Assembly (NCBI GenBank): GCA_004144345.1
Contig: SEEL01000013.1
Location: forward strand, 1 to 64,000
Direction of reading: 5' to 3'
DNA: 64,000 nucleotides
Origin: Hyphomicrobiales bacterium
GTDB taxonomy: Bacteria; Pseudomonadota; Alphaproteobacteria; Rhizobiales; Devosiaceae
Part shown: positions 25,678 through 34,318 of the stretch, in pieces
Layout: the number at the start of each line of letters is the position of its first letter
How positions within the stretch are numbered: the stretch's first letter is position 1
Notes under the pieces: generated by a model
Database searches by the model: none
Told to the model about the DNA's origin: nothing
Seen by the model: only the letters and a program-made list of their open reading frames with translations
Translations under genes and position numbers: made by a program

Positions 25678-26934
25678 CTACTGGGTGACGCGCTTCAGAC
25701 GCTCGAACGAACGGGTGAGTTCGCTGTCAGCGGCAGCCACGGCATCGGGGATCGACATCTCGTCGGTCATGACGGCCTGGAAGTAGCGCATGAAGATCTG
25801 GTCGACTTCCTGGAAGTTGGCCGGCGAGGGCACCGCGACGGTGCTCGGCAGCGTCTCGTAGTAGAGCGGCGCGCTGGGCGGGAACTTGAGGAAGTTCTCG
25901 GTCTCGGCCGCCGACTTACGGCCCGGCACCGCGCCACCGAGGTCACCCTCGGCCACCTGCGTCTCATAGGACAGCAGTTCCGTCACCAGCGCCTTAGCCA
26001 GATCAACCTGCTGCGATTTCGACGAAATGCCGTAGGCGCCGAAGCCGATCACCGTGTTGTTGTTGGCCCGGCCGGGCTGCACCGCAATGTCCATGTCGAG
26101 GTTCGACGACACGGCGTTCTGCACGATCCAGTGCCCGCGCGAGATCATCGCGATCTGGCCGGCGAAGAACTGGTTCTCGACGCCCTCCTGACCGACCTGC
26201 GGCGACACTTTGCGCACATGGATCAGGTCGTAGAGAAACTGCATCGTCTCGGCGATCTTGGGATCGGTCATGTTCGACGCGGTCCAGTCGGGGGTGATCG
26301 GCGAGGTGCCGTTCGAGAAGAACCACGGGATCAGGCCGAAGAAGAAGTTCGGCACTTCGTAGCCGAACTGGGTGACGTTGCCATTGGCGTCGCGCTTGGT
26401 CAGCTTTTCGGCAATGTCGGCGAACTCTTCCCAGGTCCAGGTCTTGCTGGGCGTCGGGATACCGGCTTCCTCGAAGAGCTTCCGGTTGTAGTTCGTCATA
26501 ATGTTGTTCCACGTCGAGGGGATGAAGTAAGTCGTCCCCTTGTACGCGGTGAGCTCGAACAGCTTGGGATCGAAGTCGGCGAAGTCCTCGTTGCCATCGA
26601 TGAAATCGTTCAGCGGAATGAACATGTCGCGCGCCGCAAAGCTCTGCAGCGTCTCGACCGCCGTGTGGTACACGTCATATTGCTCGCCGGCATTGTACTG
26701 CTGCAGCACGCGGCTGACGAAATCGCCCCAGCCACCGCCGATCGCATCGACGCCGAGTTCCACTTCGACATTGGGATAGTCTTCGTTGAAGCGCGCGATG
26801 GCGTCCTGCGTGGCCTTGACCTGGGCCTCGCCACCGAATGTCATCAGGCGCAGCTTGGCGCTGACATCCGACTGCGCCAATGCCGGCGAAATCATCGCCG
26901 TAGCAAGCAGCAATCCTGCGATCAGTTTGTGCAT
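25678..26934 (-). CDS. family 1 extracellular solute-binding protein of the D-arabinan-associated importer
   Basis: 418 residues with a signal peptide (MHKLIAGLLLATAMISPALAQ). It is a CUT1 binding protein: LRLMTFGGEAQVKATQDAI, then YKGTTYFIPSTWNNIMTNYN, and an aromatic-rich binding region (FFFGLIPWFFSNG). It would capture an oligosaccharide in the periplasm. A GGAGGAGA Shine-Dalgarno precedes the chosen ATG; the frame is open 12 codons further upstream. It is the first gene of the operon and is divergent from the LacI regulator across an operator array. Confidence 0.92.
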   Translation of the reverse strand: MHKLIAGLLLATAMISPALAQSDVSAKLRLMTFGGEAQVKATQDAIARFNEDYPNVEVELGVDAIGGGWGDFVSRVLQQYNAGEQYDVYHTAVETLQSFAARDMFIPLNDFIDGNEDFADFDPKLFELTAYKGTTYFIPSTWNNIMTNYNRKLFEEAGIPTPSKTWTWEEFADIAEKLTKRDANGNVTQFGYEVPNFFFGLIPWFFSNGTSPITPDWTASNMTDPKIAETMQFLYDLIHVRKVSPQVGQEGVENQFFAGQIAMISRGHWIVQNAVSSNLDMDIAVQPGRANNNTVIGFGAYGISSKSQQVDLAKALVTELLSYETQVAEGDLGGAVPGRKSAAETENFLKFPPSAPLYYETLPSTVAVPSPANFQEVDQIFMRYFQAVMTDEMSIPDAVAAADSELTRSFERLKRVTQ

Positions 26935-27150
26935 CGTCTCTCCTCCTTTGCCGCGTCGGCAAATTTCCACCGTTCGCAGAATCGGCTCCTGACCGGCTCC
27001 TGCGTCACAATCGGGCTCTCGCCCCGAACGTCACCGGATAGTGCGGCGACAGACTCGGTCGAATCCCCCCTAAGCCACTGTGATCAGTACTGAAATCGAC
27101 ATCACCGCAGGTTTTTCCTGTCTCGTGGCTGAGCGGACCATAACAACTCT

Positions 27151-27187
27151 GAATGCATTTGCAAATGCATTCACAAATGCATTTACA
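27151..27187. promoter_or_regulatory. operator array: three AATGCATT units at 12-bp spacing
   Basis: AATGCATT occurs at 27152, 27164 and 27176, separated by TGCA and CACA and followed by TACA. The first two units form a perfect 22-bp palindrome (27151-27172) centred on TTTGCAAA. It lies between the divergent binding-protein and lacI-type genes, 31 bp before the latter, and is the likely binding site of that regulator. The rest of 26935-27217 shows no gene. Confidence 0.7.
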
Positions 27188-27217
27188 AGCTCGCGCCAAT
27201 CTGGTTACCCCTAAGGT

Positions 27218-28222
27218 ATGAGCACCATATCCAAGGTCGCCGAGCGGGCGGGCGTATCCAGGACCACCGTGTCGCACGTGATCAATCACGCGGACCGGGT
27301 GTCGAAGTCCCTGCGCGACCGGGTGAATGCGGCCATCGATGAGTTGGGCTATGCGCCGAACCCGCAGGCGAAAAGCTTGCGGACGGGACGCACCAACATG
27401 ATCGCGGTGCTCATCCCGGATATCGGAAACCCGTTCTACACCGAGATGGTCAAGGCGGCGCAGTCCTCGCTGGAGCAGGCCGGACTCGAGGCCCTGATCT
27501 ACAATACCGACGTGCCCGGCGGTAACTGGAAGACGCATGGGCGGGACTATCTGCGCCAGCTCAACCGCAAGCGCGTCGACGGGCTCATCGTTGGCGACTT
27601 CGCCTTGCACGGCATGAACGAGGAACTGACGCGGCGCGACACGCCGACAGTGTTCATCGGCCAGCTCGCCAGCCAGGCCGTCGACAGCGTCTGCATCGAC
27701 GATTTCGGCGGTGGCTATCTGCTGGGCGAGCATCTTGCCAAGCAGGGGCACAAGCAGGTCGTGGAAGTCACCGGCCCCCCCACCTTCGGCTCGGCCATGG
27801 CGCGTGCCGCGGGCTTCGAAAAAGCCCTGCGCGACAATGGCGTGAAGTTCGGTACGAAGCAGCGCTATGAGGGCAGCTATCTGCCGCCATCGGGCCGCGA
27901 CGCCGTGCGCTGGATCAGCACGCTGACGGGCAAGGAGCGGCCCACCGCAGTGTTCTTCGGCAATTACCTGATGGCGATGGGCGCCTTGGCCGAAATCCAC
28001 GACCAGGGCATGCGCATTCCCGACGATATTTCGGTCGTGGTGTTCGGCGACCTGCCGCAGCTCGAATATGTGCGGCCGCGACTGACGCGCGCCGGCGAAG
28101 ATCCGGGCGCGCTGGCGCGGCGCGCCACGGCCATGCTGCTCGAGCGGCTCAACGGCAGCTATGACGGCCCGCCCCGCACGGAGATCGTCCCCTGCACGCT
28201 CAAGGTGTTCGATTCCGCCTGA
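27218..28222 (+). CDS. LacI-family transcriptional regulator of the putative D-arabinan locus
   Basis: 334 residues. The N-terminal helix-turn-helix ISKVAERAGVSRTTVSHVIN and the hinge segment LGYAPNPQAKSLRTGRTN precede a periplasmic-binding-like effector domain (VLIPDIGNPFYTEMVKAAQ). It probably represses the divergent importer-hydrolase operon and the GH172 gene downstream until a D-arabinose-containing sugar is present. The effector is inferred from context. It is divergent from the binding-protein gene, with an operator array between them. Confidence 0.93.
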   Translation: MSTISKVAERAGVSRTTVSHVINHADRVSKSLRDRVNAAIDELGYAPNPQAKSLRTGRTNMIAVLIPDIGNPFYTEMVKAAQSSLEQAGLEALIYNTDVPGGNWKTHGRDYLRQLNRKRVDGLIVGDFALHGMNEELTRRDTPTVFIGQLASQAVDSVCIDDFGGGYLLGEHLAKQGHKQVVEVTGPPTFGSAMARAAGFEKALRDNGVKFGTKQRYEGSYLPPSGRDAVRWISTLTGKERPTAVFFGNYLMAMGALAEIHDQGMRIPDDISVVVFGDLPQLEYVRPRLTRAGEDPGALARRATAMLLERLNGSYDGPPRTEIVPCTLKVFDSA

Positions 28223-28233
28223 GCACTTCCCAT

Positions 28234-28249
28234 CCGGCCGCAAGGCCGG
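28234..28249 (+). promoter_or_regulatory. small GNRA-loop hairpin between lacI and GH172
   Basis: CCGGCC-GCAA-GGCCGG in the 37-bp gap. It could stabilise or attenuate the transcript. No T run follows, so it is not a standard terminator. Confidence 0.4.
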
Positions 28250-28259
28250 CGTTCAACTC

Positions 28260-29402
28260 ATGGACTTGGCAATGACAAACAGCTTCAACGGTCTCGGCGT
28301 GAACCTATCCAACCTCTACCGGTTGAGCCCTGCCAAAACGCGCTCGATCTCGCCCGAGAATTTTACCGGGGCCAAGGGTGCTGGCGGCATGGCGACGGAA
28401 GGCACCGGCGCCATTCATGCACGCGGGCTCGGGCCGGATGGCAGCGGCAAGGGCTGGAAGGTCTCACCCTCCATCCGCATCGAGCCGGGCGAGAAGCGCG
28501 TCCTTGCCGATATTCGCGGTATGGGGGCGATTCAGCAGATCTGGCTCACCACCGCGAACCTTCGCTGGCGCAGCCTGATCATCCGCATGTGGTGGGACGA
28601 TCAGGAGCACCCGTCCGTCGAAGCGCCGCTCGGCGATTTCTTCTGCTCGGGCTGGGGCCAGTTCGCGCAGGTGAACTCGCTCGCCGTCTGCGTCAATCCC
28701 GGCCGCGCATTCAACTGCTATTGGGAGATGCCCTTCCGCAAGGCGGCCCGCATCGAGATCGAGAACACCGATGCCAGCGAATTCGGCATCATCTACTATC
28801 AGATCAATTACGCGCTCACCGACGTGCCGGCAGACGCCGCCTACTTCCACGCCAAGTTCCGGCGCACCAACCCCCTGCCCTATGGCACCGACTACACCAT
28901 CATCGATGGCATCAAGGGCGCCGGCCACTATGTCGGCACCTACATGGCCTGGGGGGTGAACAATGCCGGCTGGTGGGGCGAAGGCGAAATCAAGTTCTTC
29001 ATGGATGGCGATCGCGACTACCCGACGATCTGCGGTACCGGCACCGAGGACTATTTCTGCGGCGCCTACAATTTCGACGGCGGCGTGGTCGATGACACGA
29101 TGGACAGCCGCTATCGCGAATACACCACGGCCTATGCCGGCCTGCCGCAGGTCCTCCGTCCGGATGGCACCTATCGCAGCCAAACCCGCTTCGGCATGTA
29201 CCGGTGGCATCTGAGCGACCCGATCCGCTTCGAGAGCGACCTCAAGATCACCATCCAGGCGCTTGGCTGGCGCACCGAAAAGAAGGATCGGCGTTATCTG
29301 CCGCTGCAAGACGACATCGCCTCGGTCGCCTTCTGGTACCAGACCCTCCCCAGCGTCCCGTTCGAACCAATGCCGTCACCGGACCAGCTTGAAATCATCT
29401 GA
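28260..29402 (+). CDS. GH172 (DUF2961) glycoside hydrolase, candidate exo-alpha-D-arabinofuranosidase
   Basis: 380 residues with no signal peptide, so cytoplasmic. DUF2961 features are clear: RSISPENFTGAKGAGGMATEG near the start (bounded by residues 28-48), WWDDQEHPSVEAPLGDFF, and GTGTEDYFCGAYNF with Glu263 matching the catalytic glutamate of this family. Known GH172 activities are difructose dianhydride I hydrolysis/synthesis and exo-alpha-D-arabinofuranosidase on mycobacterial arabinan. With DUF4185 and GH116 close by, the second is favoured. An alternative ATG lies at 28272. It follows the LacI gene by 37 bp and may share its transcript. Confidence 0.9.
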   Translation: MDLAMTNSFNGLGVNLSNLYRLSPAKTRSISPENFTGAKGAGGMATEGTGAIHARGLGPDGSGKGWKVSPSIRIEPGEKRVLADIRGMGAIQQIWLTTANLRWRSLIIRMWWDDQEHPSVEAPLGDFFCSGWGQFAQVNSLAVCVNPGRAFNCYWEMPFRKAARIEIENTDASEFGIIYYQINYALTDVPADAAYFHAKFRRTNPLPYGTDYTIIDGIKGAGHYVGTYMAWGVNNAGWWGEGEIKFFMDGDRDYPTICGTGTEDYFCGAYNFDGGVVDDTMDSRYREYTTAYAGLPQVLRPDGTYRSQTRFGMYRWHLSDPIRFESDLKITIQALGWRTEKKDRRYLPLQDDIASVAFWYQTLPSVPFEPMPSPDQLEII

Positions 29403-29447
29403 GTTCAAGGGGCCGCAGGCAAAGCAGCCGCAGCGGCACGCAAAGAT

Positions 29448-29516
29448 CAACGGCCCACCTATTTTGGCCGGCCGTTGAGCTTGGATCGCCGGTCGGGCCT
29501 GAACGATGTCAGGCCC
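29448..29516. terminator. two hairpins between convergent genes, probable transcription stop
   Basis: CAACGGCC (29448-29455) pairs with GGCCGTTG (29470-29477), and GGGCCTGA (29495-29502) with TCAGGCCC (29509-29516). They fill the 193-bp gap between the convergent GH172 and aldehyde dehydrogenase genes. No strong T run is present. Confidence 0.45.
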
Positions 29517-29595
29517 TAACCGCGTAGGGGCTAGGTCGACGCCACGCCAACATCCCAGAGCGGAAGGTTGCGATCGAAGGCGCCGAAGGCGCCCG

Positions 29596-31017
29596 TCAGA
29601 AGCCGGGCTTCCATTGCACTGAGGACTGGCGGGTCAGTTCGAGCAACAGTTCCTGGCCATAGCCGGCGCCGACGCCGCTGGCGCCGACGGGTTCCGACGT
29701 GCCGCCCGGTGCCTTGCGCGGGGGCGCGTTGATCTTGATCATGCCCGAGCGGATTTCGTGCAGGAACTTGAGCGACCGCGACGACGAGTTGGAGCACAGC
29801 ACGGCCGCGAGGCCGTAGCGGTGATCGTTGGCGAGCGACAGGGCCTCGTCGAAATCGTCATAGGGGACGACCGGCGCCACGGGGCCGAACGTCTCGTCCG
29901 CCATGACGGGCTGGTCGGCGGTGACGCCCGTGATGACGGTGGGCGGATAGAACCATCCCTTGCGGTCGAGCCGCGCCCCACCCGTATGCACCACCGCACC
30001 GGCAGCCACCGAGCGATCCACCTGGTCGATGATCTTTTCGAGCTGGATGCGATCGACGATGGGGCCCATGCCGACATTGTCGAGCAGGCCGTCGTCCTGC
30101 ACGATCGCCTTGGACTGACGGGTCAGCGCCGCAACGAAGGGCTCAAAGATCTGGCGGGCGACATAGACACGCTCGGTCGCGGTGCAGAGCTGGCCCGCGT
30201 TGAAATAGGCCGCATCGATGGCGAAGGCGGCGGCCTTCTCGATGTCGACGGTCTCATCGATGATCAGCGGGTCCTTGCCACCGAGTTCGAGGATGACCTT
30301 CTTGAGATTGCGGCCGGCCGAGGCGCCGATGCGGCGGCCGGTAGCTTCCGAGCCGACGAACAGGATGGCGCTCACATCCGGATGCTCGACGATCGGCTCG
30401 CCCGCGCCGGGGCCATTGCCCAGCACCAGATTGACGACGCCCGGCGGCAGTTTCGAGAAGGCGAGCTCGGCGATGCGCCGCGAGGTGATGGGTGTCTTTT
30501 CCGACGGCTTCCACACCACGGTGTTGCCCACCGCGATCGCCGCGGCGACGTTTTCCACACCGAGTGCTACCGGGTAGTTCCACGGCACGATGACGCCCAC
30601 GACGCCGCGCGGGAAGCGCTGCTGGAAGTTGAGCTCGCCATAGGCGGCCTGCTGGCTGCCCGAGCGGATATGAACCGCCAGTTCGCCGAACTGGCGCGCG
30701 GCGCCGGCAGCGCCCGCGATCTCGAGGCGCGACAGCGAAAGGGGCTTGCCCATTTCGAGGGTGTTGAGGCGGGCGAGCTCCTCCTGATGCGCCATCAGGA
30801 TGTTGGCGATCTCGTTGAGCGCGGCGCGACGGGCGACGGGCGCGAGACCCGACCAGCCCCGGCCGGCCGCAACAGCGGCGGCGACGGCGTGGTCGACGTC
30901 GTTCTTGCTGCCGCGCGGGATCTGGCTCAGCCGATCCTCGGTGGCCGGGTTCACGACGTCGAGCGCTTCAGTGCTGTCAGATGGGACGGCCTGATTGCCG
31001 ATCCAGTTGGTTTCCAT
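29596..31017 (-). CDS. NAD(P)-dependent aldehyde dehydrogenase
   Basis: 473 residues of the ALDH superfamily: VVPWNYP-type segment GVIVPWNYPVALG, cofactor loop FVGSEATGRRI, general base Glu in VILELGGKDP and nucleophile Cys in FNAGQLCTATERVYV. It oxidises an aldehyde to an acid. Next to a tartronate-semialdehyde-reductase-like gene, candidates are glycolaldehyde, succinate/ketoglutarate semialdehyde or lactaldehyde; the sequence does not decide. It lies 22 bp after the next gene on the same strand, in one operon. Confidence 0.92.
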   Translation of the reverse strand: METNWIGNQAVPSDSTEALDVVNPATEDRLSQIPRGSKNDVDHAVAAAVAAGRGWSGLAPVARRAALNEIANILMAHQEELARLNTLEMGKPLSLSRLEIAGAAGAARQFGELAVHIRSGSQQAAYGELNFQQRFPRGVVGVIVPWNYPVALGVENVAAAIAVGNTVVWKPSEKTPITSRRIAELAFSKLPPGVVNLVLGNGPGAGEPIVEHPDVSAILFVGSEATGRRIGASAGRNLKKVILELGGKDPLIIDETVDIEKAAAFAIDAAYFNAGQLCTATERVYVARQIFEPFVAALTRQSKAIVQDDGLLDNVGMGPIVDRIQLEKIIDQVDRSVAAGAVVHTGGARLDRKGWFYPPTVITGVTADQPVMADETFGPVAPVVPYDDFDEALSLANDHRYGLAAVLCSNSSSRSLKFLHEIRSGMIKINAPPRKAPGGTSEPVGASGVGAGYGQELLLELTRQSSVQWKPGF

Positions 31018-31039
31018 TTTGTGTGCTCTCTGAATCTGC

Positions 31040-31954
31040 TTAGGCGGCGTCGGTCGGCTTCAGCCGGATCTCGATGCCAGACTGCGCCTCGAACAGGCGC
31101 ATCACCGAGCCCATGAAGTCCTCGTCGCGGTAGTTCTTCTCGCTGGTCTCGAGCAGATCGAGAACGGCCTTGCCGACAGGCAGGTCGATGTCGAGATCGC
31201 GGGCGAGTCCCATGGCGAGGCGATGGTCCTTGGCAGCGAGGCGCGAGGCAAAGCCCGGCGTGTAGTCGTGCTTGAAGGCCTTCCCCGGCAGGACCATGTT
31301 GAGCACCTTATTGGAGGTGCCCGTCTTGTCCGAGAGGGCGATGATCTGCTCGAGCGAGACGCCCGACTTGATGCCGAACGAGGCGCATTCGGCGATGATC
31401 GCGACCATGCCGGCGGCCAGATAGTTGTTGACCAGCTTGATGGTGGTGCCGGCGCCGAGGGCGCCGATATGCATGATCTCGCTCGACATCGCTTCGAGCA
31501 TCGGGCGCGCTTCCTCGAGCGTGGCGGCATCGCCGCCCACCATGAAGGTCACGGTGCCCTTTTCGGCATCGACCACGCCGCGACCCACGGGGCTGTCGAG
31601 CATGCGCACGCCGACCTTGGCCAGTTCCGCGCCGACATGGCGGCTGGTGGTGGGATCGACTGTGCTCAGATCGACATAGATGAGCCCCGCATGGGCGCCG
31701 TCGATGATACCGCCAGCTTCGAGCGCCACGCGGCGGACGTCCGGTGCATCAGGCACCATGGTGAAGACGACGTCGACAGCGCGGGCCAACTCCGCCGCGC
31801 TCGAGGCGCCCTTGGCGCCCCGTTCGACGAAGGCATCGATCGCCGGCTGGGCGACGTCCCACACGGTGAGGTCGAAGCCCTTGCGCAGCAGATTGCCGGC
31901 AAGGCCGCGGCCCATGGCACCAAGGCCGATGAAGCCGATCTTTTTCGCAGCCAT
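31040..31954 (-). CDS. 3-hydroxyisobutyrate/tartronate semialdehyde reductase family dehydrogenase
   Basis: 304 residues of the beta-hydroxyacid dehydrogenase family. Motifs: Rossmann GFIGLGAMGRGLAGNLL, the substrate segment DSPVGRGVVDAEKGTVTFMVGG and the catalytic lysine in GTTIKLVNNYL. Family members reduce tartronate semialdehyde to glycerate (GarR/GlxR) or oxidise 3-hydroxyisobutyrate. An HpcH/HpaI aldolase of the GarL type is encoded at 43444, which would make tartronate semialdehyde from hexarates; that link is inference. Confidence 0.9.
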   Translation of the reverse strand: MAAKKIGFIGLGAMGRGLAGNLLRKGFDLTVWDVAQPAIDAFVERGAKGASSAAELARAVDVVFTMVPDAPDVRRVALEAGGIIDGAHAGLIYVDLSTVDPTTSRHVGAELAKVGVRMLDSPVGRGVVDAEKGTVTFMVGGDAATLEEARPMLEAMSSEIMHIGALGAGTTIKLVNNYLAAGMVAIIAECASFGIKSGVSLEQIIALSDKTGTSNKVLNMVLPGKAFKHDYTPGFASRLAAKDHRLAMGLARDLDIDLPVGKAVLDLLETSEKNYRDEDFMGSVMRLFEAQSGIEIRLKPTDAA

Positions 31955-31959
31955 CTTGG

Positions 31960-32292
31960 CTACTCCTTGAGAGAAATGGTGAGCAGCGCCTTGAAGCTCG
32001 AGCCCTCGGGCAACACTGTCATGACGCGCAGGAAAGTGCCGAAATTCGAGATGCGGACGCTGGATATTTCATCGACGCGGGGGACGGCGAGAATGCTGCC
32101 CTCGTCGACCCAACGGATGCCATCGGGAGAGATCTGCACCCAGGCACGGGCCTGCTCGGGCGTGCCCTCGGCGCCCAGCGAGCGCAGATAGATCACGGCC
32201 TCGCTGGCCCAGGCCACGTCGTAGGGCTCGCTCGCGGCGACGCCGCTCCAAATATCGCCACGCGCGACGACGGCGGTAATGGCTTCACGCAT
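31960..32292 (-). CDS. uncharacterised ~110-residue partner protein (copy A)
   Basis: 110 residues starting MREAITAVVARGDIWSGV. No function is known to me. It is clearly homologous to the protein at 43106-43444: both share ARG-x-W, EPY-x-x-x-WA-x-EA, VQIS-x-DG-x-RW-x-DEGS and a final hydrophobic strand. The alternating pattern suggests an all-beta cytoplasmic protein. It starts 8 bp inside the end of the larger gene, and the same order and near-overlap occur in the second copy, so the two proteins probably work together. Confidence 0.8.
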   Translation of the reverse strand: MREAITAVVARGDIWSGVAASEPYDVAWASEAVIYLRSLGAEGTPEQARAWVQISPDGIRWVDEGSILAVPRVDEISSVRISNFGTFLRVMTVLPEGSSFKALLTISLKE

Positions 32293-33163
32293 CTTCCCAG
32301 TCTCCCGAAACCAGAACCGAATCGAGGTAGACGAAGGACCGCTTGTCGGTATCGGCTTCCACCGTCCAGCAGACGTTGAACAGGCAGTTAAGGTTGGGCC
32401 ACGCTTCCATGCGCATCGGCTCGAGGCTCGACACGTCGAAGACGCGATCATTGCACTGCAGGGACGTGAAGCTCATCGTCCGCAAGTCAAAGCCCATCTT
32501 GAAGTAGTGCCAGTTGTACTTGGTTGGAACCTCGTTATAGCACAGCTGCTGGTGGCCGCCGGGGATGTCTTCCCAGCCATCGGGGCCGAAGTGATGGTGC
32601 GAGCGCGTCTCGCCGAGCGAGGCATCGCCGCCGACGTCATGGGCGGTTTCGACCTTGCGCTTGAACTGCCACTTCTCCTGGCGCTCGCCATTGAGCGCGT
32701 TGAGATAGCGGATATGCGGCATGATGCGATTGTTGTTGTCCTGCAGGTCGAGCGCCAGACCAAAGGCACCCGCGTCCTTGGCGGACAGCGACAGGTCGGT
32801 GGCTTCCGGCTTCAGGGCGAAATAGGTCTCGATCTGGATCGGGCAGGCCTTGCGGAAGGTGAAGCGCTTGAGCGCCATGTTCACCGAGCGGGCGCGCGGC
32901 CGCGAGGCGATCTTGAGCGAATAGGTGCCATCGTGGCCACCATGCGAGCCCGTGTCCCAGTGCGTGCCATTGGACAGCATCGGCTGGTTCATGTCACGGA
33001 AGCCGGGCAGCACATTGTCGAGCGTATGCTCGTAATTGCCGACAAGGGCGGTGTAGCCGCGGAAGCCCTTCGAGAACTGGTCGAAGGCGATGATCCGCGG
33101 AAGGGGACTGAATTTGGAGAGTTCCGGATCAGTCCAGAATGTCCGGTTGGAAGCGGTAGTCAC
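32285..33163 (-). CDS. uncharacterised beta-sandwich-like protein (copy A; possibly the DUF6772 family)
   Basis: 292 residues with no signal peptide. It begins LSKFSPLPRIIAFDQFSKGFRGY, a pattern like the DDF-x-x-G-x-x-GW start of lectin/LamG-like beta-sandwich domains (quoted in part: residues about 15-37). Strongly conserved with copy B at 42252 are PMLSN-x-THWD, HGG-x-x-G, QLCYNE-x-PTK-x-NWHYF and LQCND. The family name DUF6772 is from memory and unverified. It may bind or rearrange an imported sugar in the cytoplasm. An RpiR-type operator lies 20 bp before its start. Confidence 0.82.
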   Translation of the reverse strand: MTTASNRTFWTDPELSKFSPLPRIIAFDQFSKGFRGYTALVGNYEHTLDNVLPGFRDMNQPMLSNGTHWDTGSHGGHDGTYSLKIASRPRARSVNMALKRFTFRKACPIQIETYFALKPEATDLSLSAKDAGAFGLALDLQDNNNRIMPHIRYLNALNGERQEKWQFKRKVETAHDVGGDASLGETRSHHHFGPDGWEDIPGGHQQLCYNEVPTKYNWHYFKMGFDLRTMSFTSLQCNDRVFDVSSLEPMRMEAWPNLNCLFNVCWTVEADTDKRSFVYLDSVLVSGDWEDA

Positions 33164-33182
33164 CCAGTTCTCCTCTGTTGTT

Positions 33183-33197
33183 TGTAGTTAAGCTACA
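33183..33197. promoter_or_regulatory. RpiR-type operator TGTAGTTAAGCTACA
   Basis: A near-perfect palindrome 20 bp before the start of the minus-strand copy A gene. It matches the site at 33360 in 14 of 15 bases. Confidence 0.75.
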
Positions 33198-33359
33198 CGG
33201 CGGAACACCGGAGTCAATGCAGCTTCACGTCTCGCTAGAGGGGTTTTCGCGTGCAAATTGTGCCTAAATCTAGCCGTAGCTCTCGCAAATCACTGCGCTG
33301 TGGAGCAGATTCGCCCTGCGCCACACCAATCCATCAGCAGGGGGAATTGCCCGCATGTG

Positions 33360-33374
33360 TGTAGTCAAGCTACA
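33360..33374. promoter_or_regulatory. RpiR-type operator TGTAGTCAAGCTACA
   Basis: Lies 9 bp before the RpiR start, so the regulator probably controls itself as well as the divergent gene pair. Confidence 0.75.
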
Positions 33375-33383
33375 AGCGTCGCT

Positions 33384-34277
33384 ATGAACACAAGAGTTCT
33401 TGCCGCGCTGACGGCGTCCGCCGCCGCGCTGCGCCCCTCGGAGCAAAAGGTGGCAGCCTTCGTCGCCACCGACCCGCAGGCAGTCACGCGCATGAGCATC
33501 TCCATGCTCGCGCAGGCGGCCGAGGTGAGCGAGCCGACGGTGCTGCGGTTCTGCCGGGCCCTGGGCTACAAGGGCTTCATTGATTTCAAACTGGGCGTCG
33601 CCGGCGACCTCGGCGGGGGCACCCCCTTCGTCGACCATGACGTGTCACCCGGGGACGATCCCAAAACCGTCGGCGGCAAGCTGTTCGGCTCATCGGTCCA
33701 CCAGATGACGCGGCTCGTCGATCTGCTCGATCACACGGCGCTATTGCGGGCGGTAGAGGTGATCCTTGCCGCCAACCGCATCGATGTGTGCGGCATCGCG
33801 CAGTCGAACTTCGTCGCCGCCGATCTCCAGCACCGGCTGGTCCGCATGGGCTATCGCGCCATCGCGATGTCCGACACGCATATGCAGCTGCAGGCGGCTG
33901 CCTCGCTCGGGCCGGAGGACGTGGCGATCATCATGTCGTTCGCCGGCCAGATCCGCGAGACGATCGCGGTGGCCGAGCAGGCGCGCCAGGTTGGCGCAAC
34001 AGTCATCGCCATCACCCGCGGGGGCTCGGCGCTGGCGGACGTCGCCGACATCGTGATCAATGTCGACAGCGACGAGGAGACCTTCGTCTATGGTTCGTCG
34101 GCCACGCGCTTTGCGCATTTGCTCGCGGTCGACATTCTCACCACGATGGTCGCGCTGCGCGGTGGCAAGGCAACCATCGAGCGGCTGCGCCGGTCACGCC
34201 TCGCCACCCAGGATCGCTGGATTCCCCGCGTCGACCCTGAGGACGACGAAGCCGAGCCGATCACTCCCGACCGATAG
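33384..34277 (+). CDS. MurR/RpiR-family transcriptional regulator (A)
   Basis: 297 residues. The N-terminal RpiR helix-turn-helix is AALRPSEQKVAAFVATDP then SISMLAQAAEVSEPTVLRF. A C-terminal SIS sugar-phosphate-binding domain follows (IDVCGIAQSNFVAADLQHRL and VAIIMSFAGQIRETI). It is divergent from gene pair A, and two matching palindromes lie in the intergenic space. A sugar phosphate is the expected effector. The frame is open upstream, but the ATG at 33384 begins the domain and clears the operator. It is homologous to the regulator at 48814. Confidence 0.92.
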   Translation: MNTRVLAALTASAAALRPSEQKVAAFVATDPQAVTRMSISMLAQAAEVSEPTVLRFCRALGYKGFIDFKLGVAGDLGGGTPFVDHDVSPGDDPKTVGGKLFGSSVHQMTRLVDLLDHTALLRAVEVILAANRIDVCGIAQSNFVAADLQHRLVRMGYRAIAMSDTHMQLQAAASLGPEDVAIIMSFAGQIRETIAVAEQARQVGATVIAITRGGSALADVADIVINVDSDEETFVYGSSATRFAHLLAVDILTTMVALRGGKATIERLRRSRLATQDRWIPRVDPEDDEAEPITPDR

Positions 34278-34318
34278 GCGTCACGCCCCGCTGCGCACAC
34301 CGTATGCGCAAGTCCGTT

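Noticed and set aside
27005-28243. 412-residue minus-strand frame opposite the LacI gene
   Set aside because: Antisense to a typical LacI protein and runs through the operator array.
29596-31954. Assigning the aldehyde dehydrogenase and reductase to D-arabinose breakdown
   Set aside because: They lie next to the putative D-arabinan locus but are convergent to it, separated by hairpins, and no D-arabinose dehydrogenase or arabinonate dehydratase accompanies them. The link is not supported.
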